Positions 1-5,753 of a stretch of DNA of 18,024 bases are shown in pieces. Within the stretch, counting starts at the first letter, position 1. Every line of letters starts with the position of its first letter. The stretch is from contig JAAZVJ010000003.1 of NCBI GenBank assembly GCA_018623675.1, forward strand, positions 1 to 18,024. Direction: 5' to 3'. The DNA is from Synechococcus sp. HW_metabat.54. Lineage in GTDB: Bacteria > Cyanobacteriota > Cyanobacteriia > PCC-6307 > Cyanobiaceae. The translations under genes were made by a program, and so were the position numbers. The notes under the pieces were generated by a model that saw nothing but the letters and a program-made list of their open reading frames with translations, was not told the DNA's origin and made no database searches.

Positions 1-436
1 GGGTTGCTTCCAGTTCGCCCACGCGGGCTTCCAGACCGTCCACACGGCCTTTCAGAATCGCGAGCTCACGCTCGAATTCCTTCATCAGGCGCTTCAGCTC
101 GTCGGTCACTTCTGTGATCCGGTCGAGGCAAGCATTTAGCAGTGCGGCCGCTTCATAGCGGGTCATCGCACGGTTGCCGCGGAAGGTGCCGTTGGGGTAG
201 CCAGCGACGCAGCCGTAGCGCTCGATCAGGTTGCTCAGAGCCTGATAGGCCCAGTCAGTCGGATACACATCCGCGAACTGGGTGATGCTGGTGACCTGAT
301 CGACCACGACCGCATCGTTATTCACGGACGCGTAGTCGGATACGCCGTTGATTGACAGCTCAGCAGCATTTGCAGCCACAGGTGCCAGAAGGCCCAGGGC
401 TGCAGGTGCCACCAGCAGTTGCTGGAAGAGTTTCAT
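1..436 (-). CDS. SomA/SomB-type outer-membrane porin with SLH domain, 5' part (runs off the window edge)
   Basis: The first 145 codons of a larger gene are visible on the minus strand and the frame stays open to the window edge. The protein starts MKLFQQLLVAPAALG, a signal peptide ending near the A-N-A-A of residues 22-25. An S-layer homology domain follows (about residues 50-108, with FADVYPTDWAYQAL, GYPNGTFRG and MTRYEAAALL), then a heptad-like coiled coil rich in E, L and R. This order is typical of cyanobacterial iron-uptake-type porins, whose SLH domain anchors to the cell wall and whose C-terminal OprB-like beta barrel would lie beyond the edge. The ATG at 434-436 is preceded by GAGGAATTCA, a good Shine-Dalgarno. 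The family role (channel for solutes, including inorganic iron) is established for homologues. Substrate specificity here is not shown by the sequence, but the iron-related neighbours fit. Confidence 0.88.
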   Translation of the reverse strand, partial: MKLFQQLLVAPAALGLLAPVAANAAELSINGVSDYASVNNDAVVVDQVTSITQFADVYPTDWAYQALSNLIERYGCVAGYPNGTFRGNRAMTRYEAAALLNACLDRITEVTDELKRLMKEFERELAILKGRVDGLEARVGELEAT

Positions 437-632
437 TGAATTCCTCACAAAAAGGCGCAAAGCGCTGTGAGAAAAGTAACCGTTTCAAAAACCGCAACTT
501 CGAAATTGCGTCACAAGGGCATTAACGCATTGATCAATATATGGGCATCAAATGACCAAGTAAAGGCGATCAATTGATACGTAAAGGAGATCAAGAATAT
601 CTAGACAGAAAAGACTCGATAGACGATGCGAC
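437..632. promoter_or_regulatory. Divergent upstream region of the porin and the 60-codon ORF, rich in ATCAA/TTGAT words
   Basis: This AT-rich intergenic stretch separates the minus-strand porin from the plus-strand small ORF. It contains two perfect 10-bp palindromes, ATTGATCAAT (529-538) and ATCAATTGAT (569-578), the word ATCAAATGA (547-555) and a pair of direct repeats (560-594). ATCAA occurs at 533, 547, 569 and 590. Such density suggests an operator region for a dimeric regulator, perhaps one of the Crp-like proteins encoded nearby. The regulator and the target gene are inferred. No sigma-70 promoter was assigned with confidence. Confidence 0.4.
560..594 (+). repeat. Two 14-bp imperfect direct repeats, 21-bp period
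   Basis: GTAAAGGCGATCAA (560-573) and GTAAAGGAGATCAA (581-594) match at 13 of 14 positions and start 21 bp apart, about two DNA helical turns. Proteins bound to both copies would therefore sit on the same face of the helix. The first copy runs into the palindrome ATCAATTGAT. On the other strand the repeats read with a CCTTTAC core, loosely like direct-repeat sites of OmpR-type response regulators, but the 21-bp period is longer than that class usually shows. Confidence 0.5.
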
Positions 633-815
633 GTGCGCACACCAATGCTGAGAGCTTTTCAACTGACGCTGATGGGCCTTGTGATCACGGGCCTGTTGGC
701 AGCAAGGGGGAACTGGAACAAGCCGGCTCAGCACGAGCCGCACGCTCCGAAGAACGGCGAAATCCCCCTTAAAGACAGCCAGACGGCCCAAAACGCACAT
801 CCCCGATCTCAATAG
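633..815 (+). CDS. Small hydrophobic-headed protein, unknown function
   Basis: This is an open frame of 60 codons from GTG at 633, or 56 from the in-frame ATG at 645. The ATG start gives a short N-terminus, a hydrophobic stretch (FQLTLMGLVITGLLAA, about residues 9-24 of the long form), then a polar tail rich in H, N, Q and K. That looks like a signal anchor or signal peptide with a small exported tail. No Shine-Dalgarno is obvious. A 73-codon frame also exists on the opposite strand over the same bases, so coding is uncertain. It lies just upstream of the Fur-box promoter of the Crp-like gene and may share the iron context. I do not recognise a family. Confidence 0.35.
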   Translation: MRTPMLRAFQLTLMGLVITGLLAARGNWNKPAQHEPHAPKNGEIPLKDSQTAQNAHPRSQ

Positions 816-821
816 GTTATC

Positions 822-840
822 GCTAATGAGAATCGTTCAC
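822..840 (+). promoter_or_regulatory. Candidate Fur box A
   Basis: GCTAATGAGAATCGTTCAC matches the classical 19-bp Fur consensus GATAATGATAATCATTATC at 14 of 19 positions by eye. It overlaps the putative -35 element (TTCACA, 836-841) of the promoter driving the Crp-like gene that starts at 899. By family knowledge, iron-loaded Fur bound here would block transcription under iron sufficiency. Confidence 0.62.
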
Positions 841-865
841 AGAAAGGGTGAAGAGGCTGTATATT
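836..865 (+). promoter_or_regulatory. Putative sigma-70 type promoter for the first Crp-like gene
   Basis: TTCACA (836-841) and TATATT (860-865) are separated by 18 bp, a plausible -35/-10 pair. Transcription would start near 872, giving a leader of roughly 27 nt before the GTG at 899. The pair is flanked by two Fur-box-like sites (822-840 and 866-884), an arrangement expected for tight repression. The promoter is inferred from sequence only. Confidence 0.45.
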
Positions 866-884
866 GCAAAAGATTCTCAATAGC
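866..884 (-). promoter_or_regulatory. Candidate Fur box B (opposite orientation)
   Basis: Read on the minus strand the site is GCTATTGAGAATCTTTTGC. It matches the 19-bp Fur consensus at 13 of 19 positions and box A at 14 of 19. It covers the expected transcription start, just downstream of the -10 hexamer. Two related sites 44 bp apart around one promoter are less likely to be chance than either alone. Confidence 0.52.
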
Positions 885-898
885 TTTACTGATCCCGC

Positions 899-1492
899 GT
901 GGATTTCCGATTCCTCCCTGACGAACCCAGCGGATCAATCCGCATTCCTCCCGGTCAAACGGTGTTAATCAACAGCAGAGACCACTCCGAGTGCCTGAAG
1001 CTCAACGTTCTTGAGGGAATTGCTCGGGTGTACTGCCCATGCGAAGAGACTGAAGGAATGACTCTTGCATTCCTGCAAGACGGCGATCAGCTCCGTACCG
1101 ATTGTCTCTGCAGTGATGGAGTGTGCGTTGAAGCGCTTACAAACCTTCGGCTTGAAACAAAAGCTGAAGAAGCCACAGGGCACGGTTATGACTCTGTGAA
1201 CGAGTGGACGCTTCAGCTGCTTCGGATCCGGCATCTAGGCCAAGCCGAGCAACGGCTTCACGCTTTGCTCAGCCTTCTGGTGAGCAGGCTCGGAAAGCGA
1301 TACGGAGAATGGTGCAGCCTGCCGTTCCGACTGACCCATGAACGGATCGGAGAATTGATTGGCTCAACGCGAGTGACATCAACTCGCTTGATGTCGAAAC
1401 TAAGAAATGGGGAAATGCTCAAAACTGCACCAGGAGAAGCAGAGATACGACTGTCTCCAGACCTAATCAACACAAGCCCACTGTCATTTTAA
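899..1492 (+). CDS. Crp/Fnr-family transcription regulator with CxC cysteine pairs
   Basis: This 197-residue protein has a beta-roll-like N-terminal half, a long helical linker (about 100-130) and a C-terminal winged helix-turn-helix (about 140-175: LPFRLTHERIGELIG, then STRVTSTRLMSKL), the layout of Crp/Fnr proteins. The length is slightly short for the family. The beta-roll lacks a recognisable cAMP phosphate-binding cassette, so a nucleotide ligand is doubtful. It carries seven cysteines, with C46-P-C48, C69-L-C71 and C76 in the sensory half, suggesting metal, Fe-S or redox sensing (inference). Start is GTG at 899; an in-frame stop at 890-892 excludes an earlier start and no Shine-Dalgarno is seen. 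Two Fur-box-like sites flank its promoter, so it is probably iron-controlled. An 80-codon ORF follows 15 nt downstream and the ferritin gene converges on it. Confidence 0.85.
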   Translation: MDFRFLPDEPSGSIRIPPGQTVLINSRDHSECLKLNVLEGIARVYCPCEETEGMTLAFLQDGDQLRTDCLCSDGVCVEALTNLRLETKAEEATGHGYDSVNEWTLQLLRIRHLGQAEQRLHALLSLLVSRLGKRYGEWCSLPFRLTHERIGELIGSTRVTSTRLMSKLRNGEMLKTAPGEAEIRLSPDLINTSPLSF

Positions 1493-1507
1493 TGTGATAC
1501 CAGGAAA

Positions 1508-1750
1508 ATGAATATTGTTCAGCTAACCAAAAACAAACAAAAAACAACCGAGCGACTAAATCGTTGCACCAATTTTAAGCTTAGAGAAAGACTTGTCGAA
1601 GAGATTAGATTCATCTCTGACAAAATACATAACTATATCTATATGGCTAAAAATCCAAGCAGGATTGAAGCTAAATTTCTTTTGGAAGTTGCGTCAAGAA
1701 GCACAAATTCTATCGACTTGTCAAGCCAGACCGAACTTCGCCATCAATAA
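1508..1750 (+). CDS. Small basic helical protein, unknown function
   Basis: This 80-codon ORF starts 15 nt after the stop of the Crp-like gene, so it could be co-transcribed with it. AGGA (1502-1505) lies just ahead of the ATG, though the spacing is short. The product is rich in K, R, N and I and looks mostly helical ([20 protein letters not shown], about residues 22-41), without membrane segments or cysteines. Its last 41 bp overlap the 3' end of ferritin on the other strand, a tail-to-tail overlap. It is AT-rich like the surrounding island. I do not recognise a family. It could be a small partner or adaptor of the regulator, or a spurious frame. Confidence 0.45.
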   Translation: MNIVQLTKNKQKTTERLNRCTNFKLRERLVEEIRFISDKIHNYIYMAKNPSRIEAKFLLEVASRSTNSIDLSSQTELRHQ

Positions 1751-2279
1751 CCAAAAGGGCGGTCGAATCATTGTCAGCAAATTTAATTCTGCCGTGCAAA
1801 TAAGCATACTGATCTTCAGATCCAATTTGCTGCTCCAACAACGGATCGAGAAATACAGTTGTTCTGACATCATTCTCACGTTCTGCAATCGAATATAAGT
1901 GTTGAATTGAGCTCGTAGTATCAGCCTCCATTCTAAAAGCGCTGAATACCACATCTTCTAATTTTGACCAGTTTTGGCATGGCGCTTGAAGAGGTTGGAG
2001 GTCGTTACGTTGGGCACGAGCGACTAGATAATCAGCAAACTGAATGGCATGCCCACGCTCTTCAGCAGATTCTGCACTAAAAAACTTATAAAAACCCGCC
2101 AGCTCCCTCTCAGCACACCAGATCGACATCGACAAATACGTCATCGATGCTTCTAACTCGAGATTAATGTGCTGTTGGATAGCAGCAACAAGCTCCTGCG
2201 ACATTGACTCAGCAATGACCCGACCTGAAGGACCTTGGGCGGCAAAACCGGCAACGGATGAGGGGGCGACACCAGCCAT
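1710..2279 (-). CDS. Ferritin, SynFtn-like (non-haem diiron iron-storage protein)
   Basis: This 189-residue ferritin would form a 24-subunit cage that oxidises Fe2+ and stores it as a ferric mineral. Ligands of the diiron centre can be placed by alignment from memory to E. coli FtnA: E41 (INLELEAS), E74 and H77 (EERGHA), E118 (FRMEAD), with Q151 in the last helix. Y48 and E70 match positions Y40 and E62 that I recall as mechanistically important in SynFtn of Synechococcus CC9311. The N-terminal extension ending [12 protein letters not shown] also resembles SynFtn and supports the ATG at 2279, which is preceded by CAAGGA. SynFtn is reported to act in iron handling after re-supply. The gene sits between two Crp-like regulators and is divergent from a Cys-rich micro-ORF. 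No strong Fur box was found upstream, but ATCAAATGA lies 58-66 bp ahead of the start. Confidence 0.93.
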   Translation of the reverse strand: MAGVAPSSVAGFAAQGPSGRVIAESMSQELVAAIQQHINLELEASMTYLSMSIWCAERELAGFYKFFSAESAEERGHAIQFADYLVARAQRNDLQPLQAPCQNWSKLEDVVFSAFRMEADTTSSIQHLYSIAERENDVRTTVFLDPLLEQQIGSEDQYAYLHGRIKFADNDSTALLVIDGEVRSGLTSR

Positions 2280-2398
2280 TGTTAAAAATCCTTGGCATTC
2301 CTCTTAGAATTAGTAATCAATGAGCGCATGTCAAGTATCAAATGACGCGCTTGTGCGGAATAAACAAGTTATATTGATAGTCAATCTCAAGAGACTGG
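2280..2398. promoter_or_regulatory. Divergent upstream region of ferritin and the Cys-rich micro-ORF
   Basis: This 119-bp region carries ATCAAATGA (2337-2345) set within an interrupted inverted repeat GTCA-N9-TGAC (2330-2346), and the palindrome TTGATAGTCAA (2374-2384). TATATT (2370-2375) could be a -10 for the plus-strand micro-ORF, but no well-spaced -35 is visible. ATCAAATGA also occurs upstream of the porin and upstream of the second Crp-like gene, so a shared regulator is plausible. Confidence 0.4.
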
Positions 2399-2563
2399 AT
2401 GGGGTTCTCGCAGAGTGGTCTTGGCATTGAAACCGACCAATCAGGAAACAAGGGCAGAATAGGTAAATTCGCCGGACTTAATCAATGTTCCAGAAAAAAA
2501 GGTTGCAAAAAATCCAAATGCTCAAAATGGAAGGGAGGAAAATGTAAATGTGGGCGCGATTAA
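2399..2563 (+). CDS. 54-residue Cys/Lys-rich micro-protein, unknown function
   Basis: This short frame runs from ATG at 2399 to TAA at 2561-2563. The first 27 residues are Gly/Ser/Asn-rich and polar (MGFSQSGLGIETDQSG). The C-terminal half is strongly basic and holds five cysteines (C30, C36, C41, C49, C51) ending KCKCGRD, a pattern suited to binding a metal or nucleic acid. It does not match the SmtA-type cyanobacterial metallothionein spacing I know. Its stop overlaps the stop of the convergent Crp-like gene by 3 bp on a TTAA, and it is divergent from ferritin across a short shared promoter region. An in-frame stop at 2378-2380 fixes the start close to 2399. The ribosome binding site is weak. 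The clustered Cys/Lys pattern argues against a random frame, but coding is unproven. Confidence 0.55.
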   Translation: MGFSQSGLGIETDQSGNKGRIGKFAGLNQCSRKKGCKKSKCSKWKGGKCKCGRD

Positions 2564-3225
2564 GCTTGAGCGAAAAGGGCTTCAACGAATATTTCATGTT
2601 TACTCATTAAAGTCTCAGAAACAATCCAAGCTTTGTCATAACCCTGCACTTCGATCATTCCAGACCTTCTTAAAGAAAGCATGTAACGCGTCACAGTCGA
2701 TCGAGTGCAGCCTAGAATTTCAGATTGCCTTTGATGGCTTACGGTGAAAGGAAGGCAATATCCGTTTGCATTTCTCACCCCAAAGCGAAATGTAAGCGTC
2801 ACAATAAGCCTCTCTATTTTTTGTTCTGTAGATTTTGAACACGCAATTATAGACAAGGCCAATGACCAATTCATCAGCAACATATGGGAATTAAATCTTC
2901 TGAGCCGCTCAGTAGCATGAAACCCTTCAATCCTATCAATGCTCAATACTGATGTTGAAATTGCCTCATACTTGAATTCCAAACCCTCATATCTTGCGGC
3001 AGGTACATACACAATTTCACTACTAAAAAACCCTAAGGTGAATGTCTCTTTACTCGCCAAATGAACCACAAAGAGACGAACCACTCCACTACTTATTGAT
3101 ATTTCAAAGTCGTGACGACTCAGACTTTCTGCGAATAAATCGAAATCGGCAATCTGGGAGCGTTTAAGCGTTAAGGTTCCCAAGCAATTAACATTAGATA
3201 AATTATTCAAGCATTCACGGCTCAA
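2560..3225 (-). CDS. Second Crp/Fnr-family transcription regulator
   Basis: This protein of up to 221 residues has a Crp-like layout: a beta-rich N-terminal domain (about 15-105), a helical dimerisation segment (about 106-148) and a winged helix-turn-helix (about 157-192, YCLPFTVSHQRQSEILG then TRSTVTRYMLSLRRSG). The HTH is similar in design to that of the Crp-like protein at 899-1492, with CLPF/SLPF ahead of the recognition region, so the two are probably paralogous. No cAMP-binding cassette or cysteine cluster is evident. The frame opens only with TTG codons (3225, or an alternative at 3210) and has no Shine-Dalgarno, so the start is uncertain. It converges with the Cys-rich micro-ORF. ATCAAATGA lies 9-17 bp upstream of the assumed start and could be an autoregulatory site, or could indicate a later start. 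Base composition is AT-rich compared with aroA next door. Confidence 0.8.
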   Translation of the reverse strand: MSRECLNNLSNVNCLGTLTLKRSQIADFDLFAESLSRHDFEISISSGVVRLFVVHLASKETFTLGFFSSEIVYVPAARYEGLEFKYEAISTSVLSIDRIEGFHATERLRRFNSHMLLMNWSLALSIIACSKSTEQKIERLIVTLTFRFGVRNANGYCLPFTVSHQRQSEILGCTRSTVTRYMLSLRRSGMIEVQGYDKAWIVSETLMSKHEIFVEALFAQA

Positions 3226-3387
3226 TCGAATCTATCAAATGAGTTAGAGCGTTGTAACAAATGCTGCTATGTTGAAGTTCTTTGGGCACTTCGGTATGGC
3301 GAGAACAAACAATTGCAACCACAAAAAAATAACAAGCTTTAAATAATCGCATAAACAATCAATCAATCAATACGATAAAAATTCCAT
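3226..3387. promoter_or_regulatory. AT-rich divergent intergenic region between the Crp-like gene and aroA, with a CAAT tandem repeat
   Basis: The 162-bp gap contains ATCAAATGA (3234-3242), an A-rich tract around 3322-3328 and four tandem copies of CAAT (3356-3371). It must hold the promoters of both the minus-strand regulator and aroA, but no convincing hexamer pair was found. It also marks the step from AT-rich to GC-richer DNA. Confidence 0.35.
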
Positions 3388-3459
3388 TTGCCTCACAGAT
3401 TCTGCATCTCGGTTAAGCCGACCCATAGGATCATTAGGCCACGTCCTTCCCCTCGACCA

Positions 3460-4779
3460 GTGACGTCAACGCAAAAGACCTCTCGAAGTCTCAAAGCAGG
3501 GGGTGCACTGAGCGGGCAGGTACGTGTTCCTGGTGATAAGTCAATTTCTCATCGTGCCCTTTTGTTTGGTGCCATCGCCGAAGGCACAACGACGATCGAA
3601 GGGCTTTTGCCAGCAGAGGACCCGATCAGCACGGCGGCCTGCCTGCGATCCATGGGAGCCACCATCAGTCCGATCGAAGACGGCAAGCTGATCACCGTGG
3701 AGGGTGTGGGCCTGGATGGTCTGCAGGAGCCAGGAGAAGTGCTCGATTGCGGCAACTCCGGCACCACGATGCGCCTGATGCTGGGGTTGTTGGCAGGCCG
3801 TGAGGGCCGCCATTTCGTGCTCAGCGGTGATGCTTCCCTGCGCAGAAGACCCATGCAACGCGTGGGCCAACCGCTCGCTCTGATGGGAGCCGAAGTGCGG
3901 GGCCGCAACGGGGGCAATTTGGCACCTTTGGCCGTGCAAGGCCGCAGGCTGCGGGGTGCCGTGGTGGGGACACCCGTGGCCAGTGCCCAAGTGAAGTCGG
4001 CGCTGTTACTGGCCGCCCTGACGGCCGACGGCCCGACCACCGTGATCGAACCAGCCCACTCCCGCGACCACAGCGAGCGGATGCTGAAAGCTTTCGGTGC
4101 CGACCTGGAAGTGGGCGGTGAGATGGGGCGTCACGTGCTTGTGCGACCAGGCGCCAGCCTCAAAGGTCAGCACGTGGTAGTACCGGGCGACATCAGCTCG
4201 GCTGCGTTCTGGTTGGTGGCAGGTGCCCTCGTGCCAGGTGCCGACCTCACGATTGAAAACGTGGGATTGAACCCAACGCGAACCGGCATTTTGGAGGTGC
4301 TGGATCAGATGGGTGCCCGCATCGAGGTGCTCAACCGCCGTGATGTGGCTGGTGAGCCCGTTGGAGACCTGCGGGTCACCCATGGCCCCCTCAAACCCTT
4401 CCATTGCGGGGAAGAGGTGATGCCTCGGTTGGTGGACGAAGTGCCGATCCTGAGCGTGGCCGCCTGTTTCTGCGATGGCGAAAGTCGTATCACCGGTGCA
4501 GAAGAACTCAGGGTGAAAGAAACCGACCGATTGGCGGTGATGGCCCGTCAACTCAAGGCAATGGGGGCCGATATCGAAGAACATCCCGACGGCCTCACCA
4601 TCCGCGGAGGACGACCGCTGAAAGGTGCAGCCCTCGACAGCGAAACGGATCACCGCGTGGCCATGAGCCTGGCAATCGCCGCCATGATGGCTGAGGGGGA
4701 TTCAACCCTGGAACGGAGTGATGCAGCTGCCGTGAGTTACCCAACGTTCTGGGATGACCTGGCACGCCTGCGGAGCTGA
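3460..4779 (+). CDS. aroA: 3-phosphoshikimate 1-carboxyvinyltransferase (EPSP synthase, class II type)
   Basis: The enzyme joins PEP and shikimate-3-phosphate in the shikimate pathway, ahead of chorismate and so of the aromatic amino acids and quinones. Counting from GTG 3460 the protein has 439 residues. Motifs in order are PGDKSISHR (24-32), [11 protein letters not shown] (96-106), SAQVK (175-179), RDHSE (202-206), NPTRTG (271-276), D326 in DEVPI, RVKETDR (351-357) and DHRVAMS (398-404). RDHSE and NPTR are marks of class II EPSP synthases, a class often less sensitive to glyphosate, although the Gly in GNSGTT is the E. coli-like residue at the position where the CP4 enzyme has Ala. The frame also extends upstream to a TTG at 3388, but the extra 24 residues are low-complexity (R, P, S) and homologues start close to the LKAGG segment, so GTG 3460 is preferred. 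Neither start has a Shine-Dalgarno. Confidence 0.95.
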   Translation: MTSTQKTSRSLKAGGALSGQVRVPGDKSISHRALLFGAIAEGTTTIEGLLPAEDPISTAACLRSMGATISPIEDGKLITVEGVGLDGLQEPGEVLDCGNSGTTMRLMLGLLAGREGRHFVLSGDASLRRRPMQRVGQPLALMGAEVRGRNGGNLAPLAVQGRRLRGAVVGTPVASAQVKSALLLAALTADGPTTVIEPAHSRDHSERMLKAFGADLEVGGEMGRHVLVRPGASLKGQHVVVPGDISSAAFWLVAGALVPGADLTIENVGLNPTRTGILEVLDQMGARIEVLNRRDVAGEPVGDLRVTHGPLKPFHCGEEVMPRLVDEVPILSVAACFCDGESRITGAEELRVKETDRLAVMARQLKAMGADIEEHPDGLTIRGGRPLKGAALDSETDHRVAMSLAIAAMMAEGDSTLERSDAAAVSYPTFWDDLARLRS

Positions 4780-4783
4780 TGGG

Positions 4784-5704
4784 ATGGGGGAGCAACCGCA
4801 CCCCCTGGGAGACCTGAAGGCCCTCGACACAGCCGACGGCAGCCTCACTCTGCACAGCTGTCATTTCGATGAGGCCTTTCACAGTTCGGCCGGGGCCTTG
4901 GCCGAAGCAGAGGCCAAATTTGTTGCCCCAGCGGAATTGCACCGCTTTGCGCCAAGTAGGCCTTTGCGGGTACTCGATGTGTGTGTGGGCTTGGGCTACA
5001 ACAGCGCAGCGCTAATGGAAGCGCTGTTGAAGATTCCATCGCTGCATCTGCAGTGGTGGGGATTAGAGCTCGATTCCAGGCCGCTGGCTCTAGCCCTCAA
5101 CCACCGGCCATTCGTGGAGCTCTGGTCTGCACCAGTACGGAAACGCCTTCAAGCACTGAGCGATCGCGGACTCTGGAACGACCAGAGCAGCGGTGGAACC
5201 ATGCTGTGGGGTGATGCGCGCCACCAACAACGCAAGCTCCGCCAGGAGTGCAAGGTGGATCTCGTGCTGATGGATGCGTTCTCCCCCAGCCGCTGCCCCG
5301 AGCTCTGGAGCGAGGAGTTTTTGCATGCCCTGGCAGGGCATCTGGCACCGGGAGGACGGCTGCTCACCTACTCGCGGGCAGCCGCGGTACGCAGCAGCCT
5401 GCGGAGAGCAGGTCTTGAGTTGCGATCGCTGCTGCCTGCCCCTGGGCAACGCAACGAATGGAGCTCAGGCACCTTGGCGAGCCGACCCAATCCCCAACAG
5501 CCTTTGCCGGAGTACGGGCCAGGCTGGCGACCCTTCAGCCCAATGGAAGAAGACCATCTCAACACTCGCGCGGCTGTGCCCTATCGCGATCCTGAAGGAG
5601 AAGACTGCGCAGCTGCCATTCAAGAGCGCCGCATTCGGGAGCAGCAGCACTGCGGCCTACCCAGCACCAGCAGCTGGCAGAGACGCTGGTTCCCAAGCCG
5701 GTGA
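4784..5704 (+). CDS. MnmD/MnmC-like SAM-dependent tRNA wobble-uridine methyltransferase
   Basis: A 306-residue protein from ATG 4784; an in-frame ATG at 4754 would overlap aroA by 26 bp. It resembles the methyltransferase domain of MnmC (Methyltransf_30 family) as a stand-alone protein. Features are HFDEAFHSSAGALAEAE (27-43, the family's N-terminal signature), a SAM-binding motif RVLDVCVGLGYNSAA (62-76), WGLELD (92-97), LWGDARH (141-147), and a catalytic-loop region DLVLMDAFSPSRCPELW (159-175) followed by LAPGGRLLTYS. The known MnmC/MnmD reaction methylates 5-aminomethyl-2-thiouridine at tRNA position 34. The oxidoreductase half of E. coli MnmC is absent, as in other stand-alone forms. The C-terminal third past about 220 is proline- and charge-rich and less conserved-looking. 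It starts 4 nt after the aroA stop, so the two are probably co-transcribed. It contains two copies of GCGATCGC. Confidence 0.82.
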   Translation: MGEQPHPLGDLKALDTADGSLTLHSCHFDEAFHSSAGALAEAEAKFVAPAELHRFAPSRPLRVLDVCVGLGYNSAALMEALLKIPSLHLQWWGLELDSRPLALALNHRPFVELWSAPVRKRLQALSDRGLWNDQSSGGTMLWGDARHQQRKLRQECKVDLVLMDAFSPSRCPELWSEEFLHALAGHLAPGGRLLTYSRAAAVRSSLRRAGLELRSLLPAPGQRNEWSSGTLASRPNPQQPLPEYGPGWRPFSPMEEDHLNTRAAVPYRDPEGEDCAAAIQERRIREQQHCGLPSTSSWQRRWFPSR

Positions 5705-5753
5705 GCAAGATCACCGCAGTGGCTGAAACGGGTCACATTGGGCCACAGTCAAA

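Noticed and set aside
591..812. A 73-codon minus-strand frame opposite the 60-codon ORF
   Set aside because: Arg/His/Ser-rich with no signal or motif. It would put a gene head-on into the porin promoter region, and the plus-strand frame looks more protein-like.
1593..1898. A 101-codon plus-strand frame across the end of ferritin
   Set aside because: It lies largely antisense to the well-supported ferritin gene and in another frame of the 80-codon ORF, with no family resemblance.
2299..2325. Possible Fur box upstream of ferritin (TTAGAATTAGTAATCAATGAG region)
   Set aside because: Only about 9 of 19 positions match the consensus, far below the two sites near 822-884.
2452..2460. GGAAACA, the motif of the Yfr2-type cyanobacterial small RNAs
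   Set aside because: Only one copy, no surrounding hairpin structure, and it falls inside the Cys-rich micro-ORF.
3356..3371. Four tandem CAAT units, considered as a phase-variable repeat
   Set aside because: Only four copies, outside any coding frame, in AT-rich DNA. Too short to argue for slippage control.
3541..4653. Long minus-strand frames opposite aroA, and similar antisense frames in glmU, the GH13 gene and menB
   Set aside because: They mirror strongly supported genes in GC-rich DNA, are low-complexity and carry no recognisable motifs.
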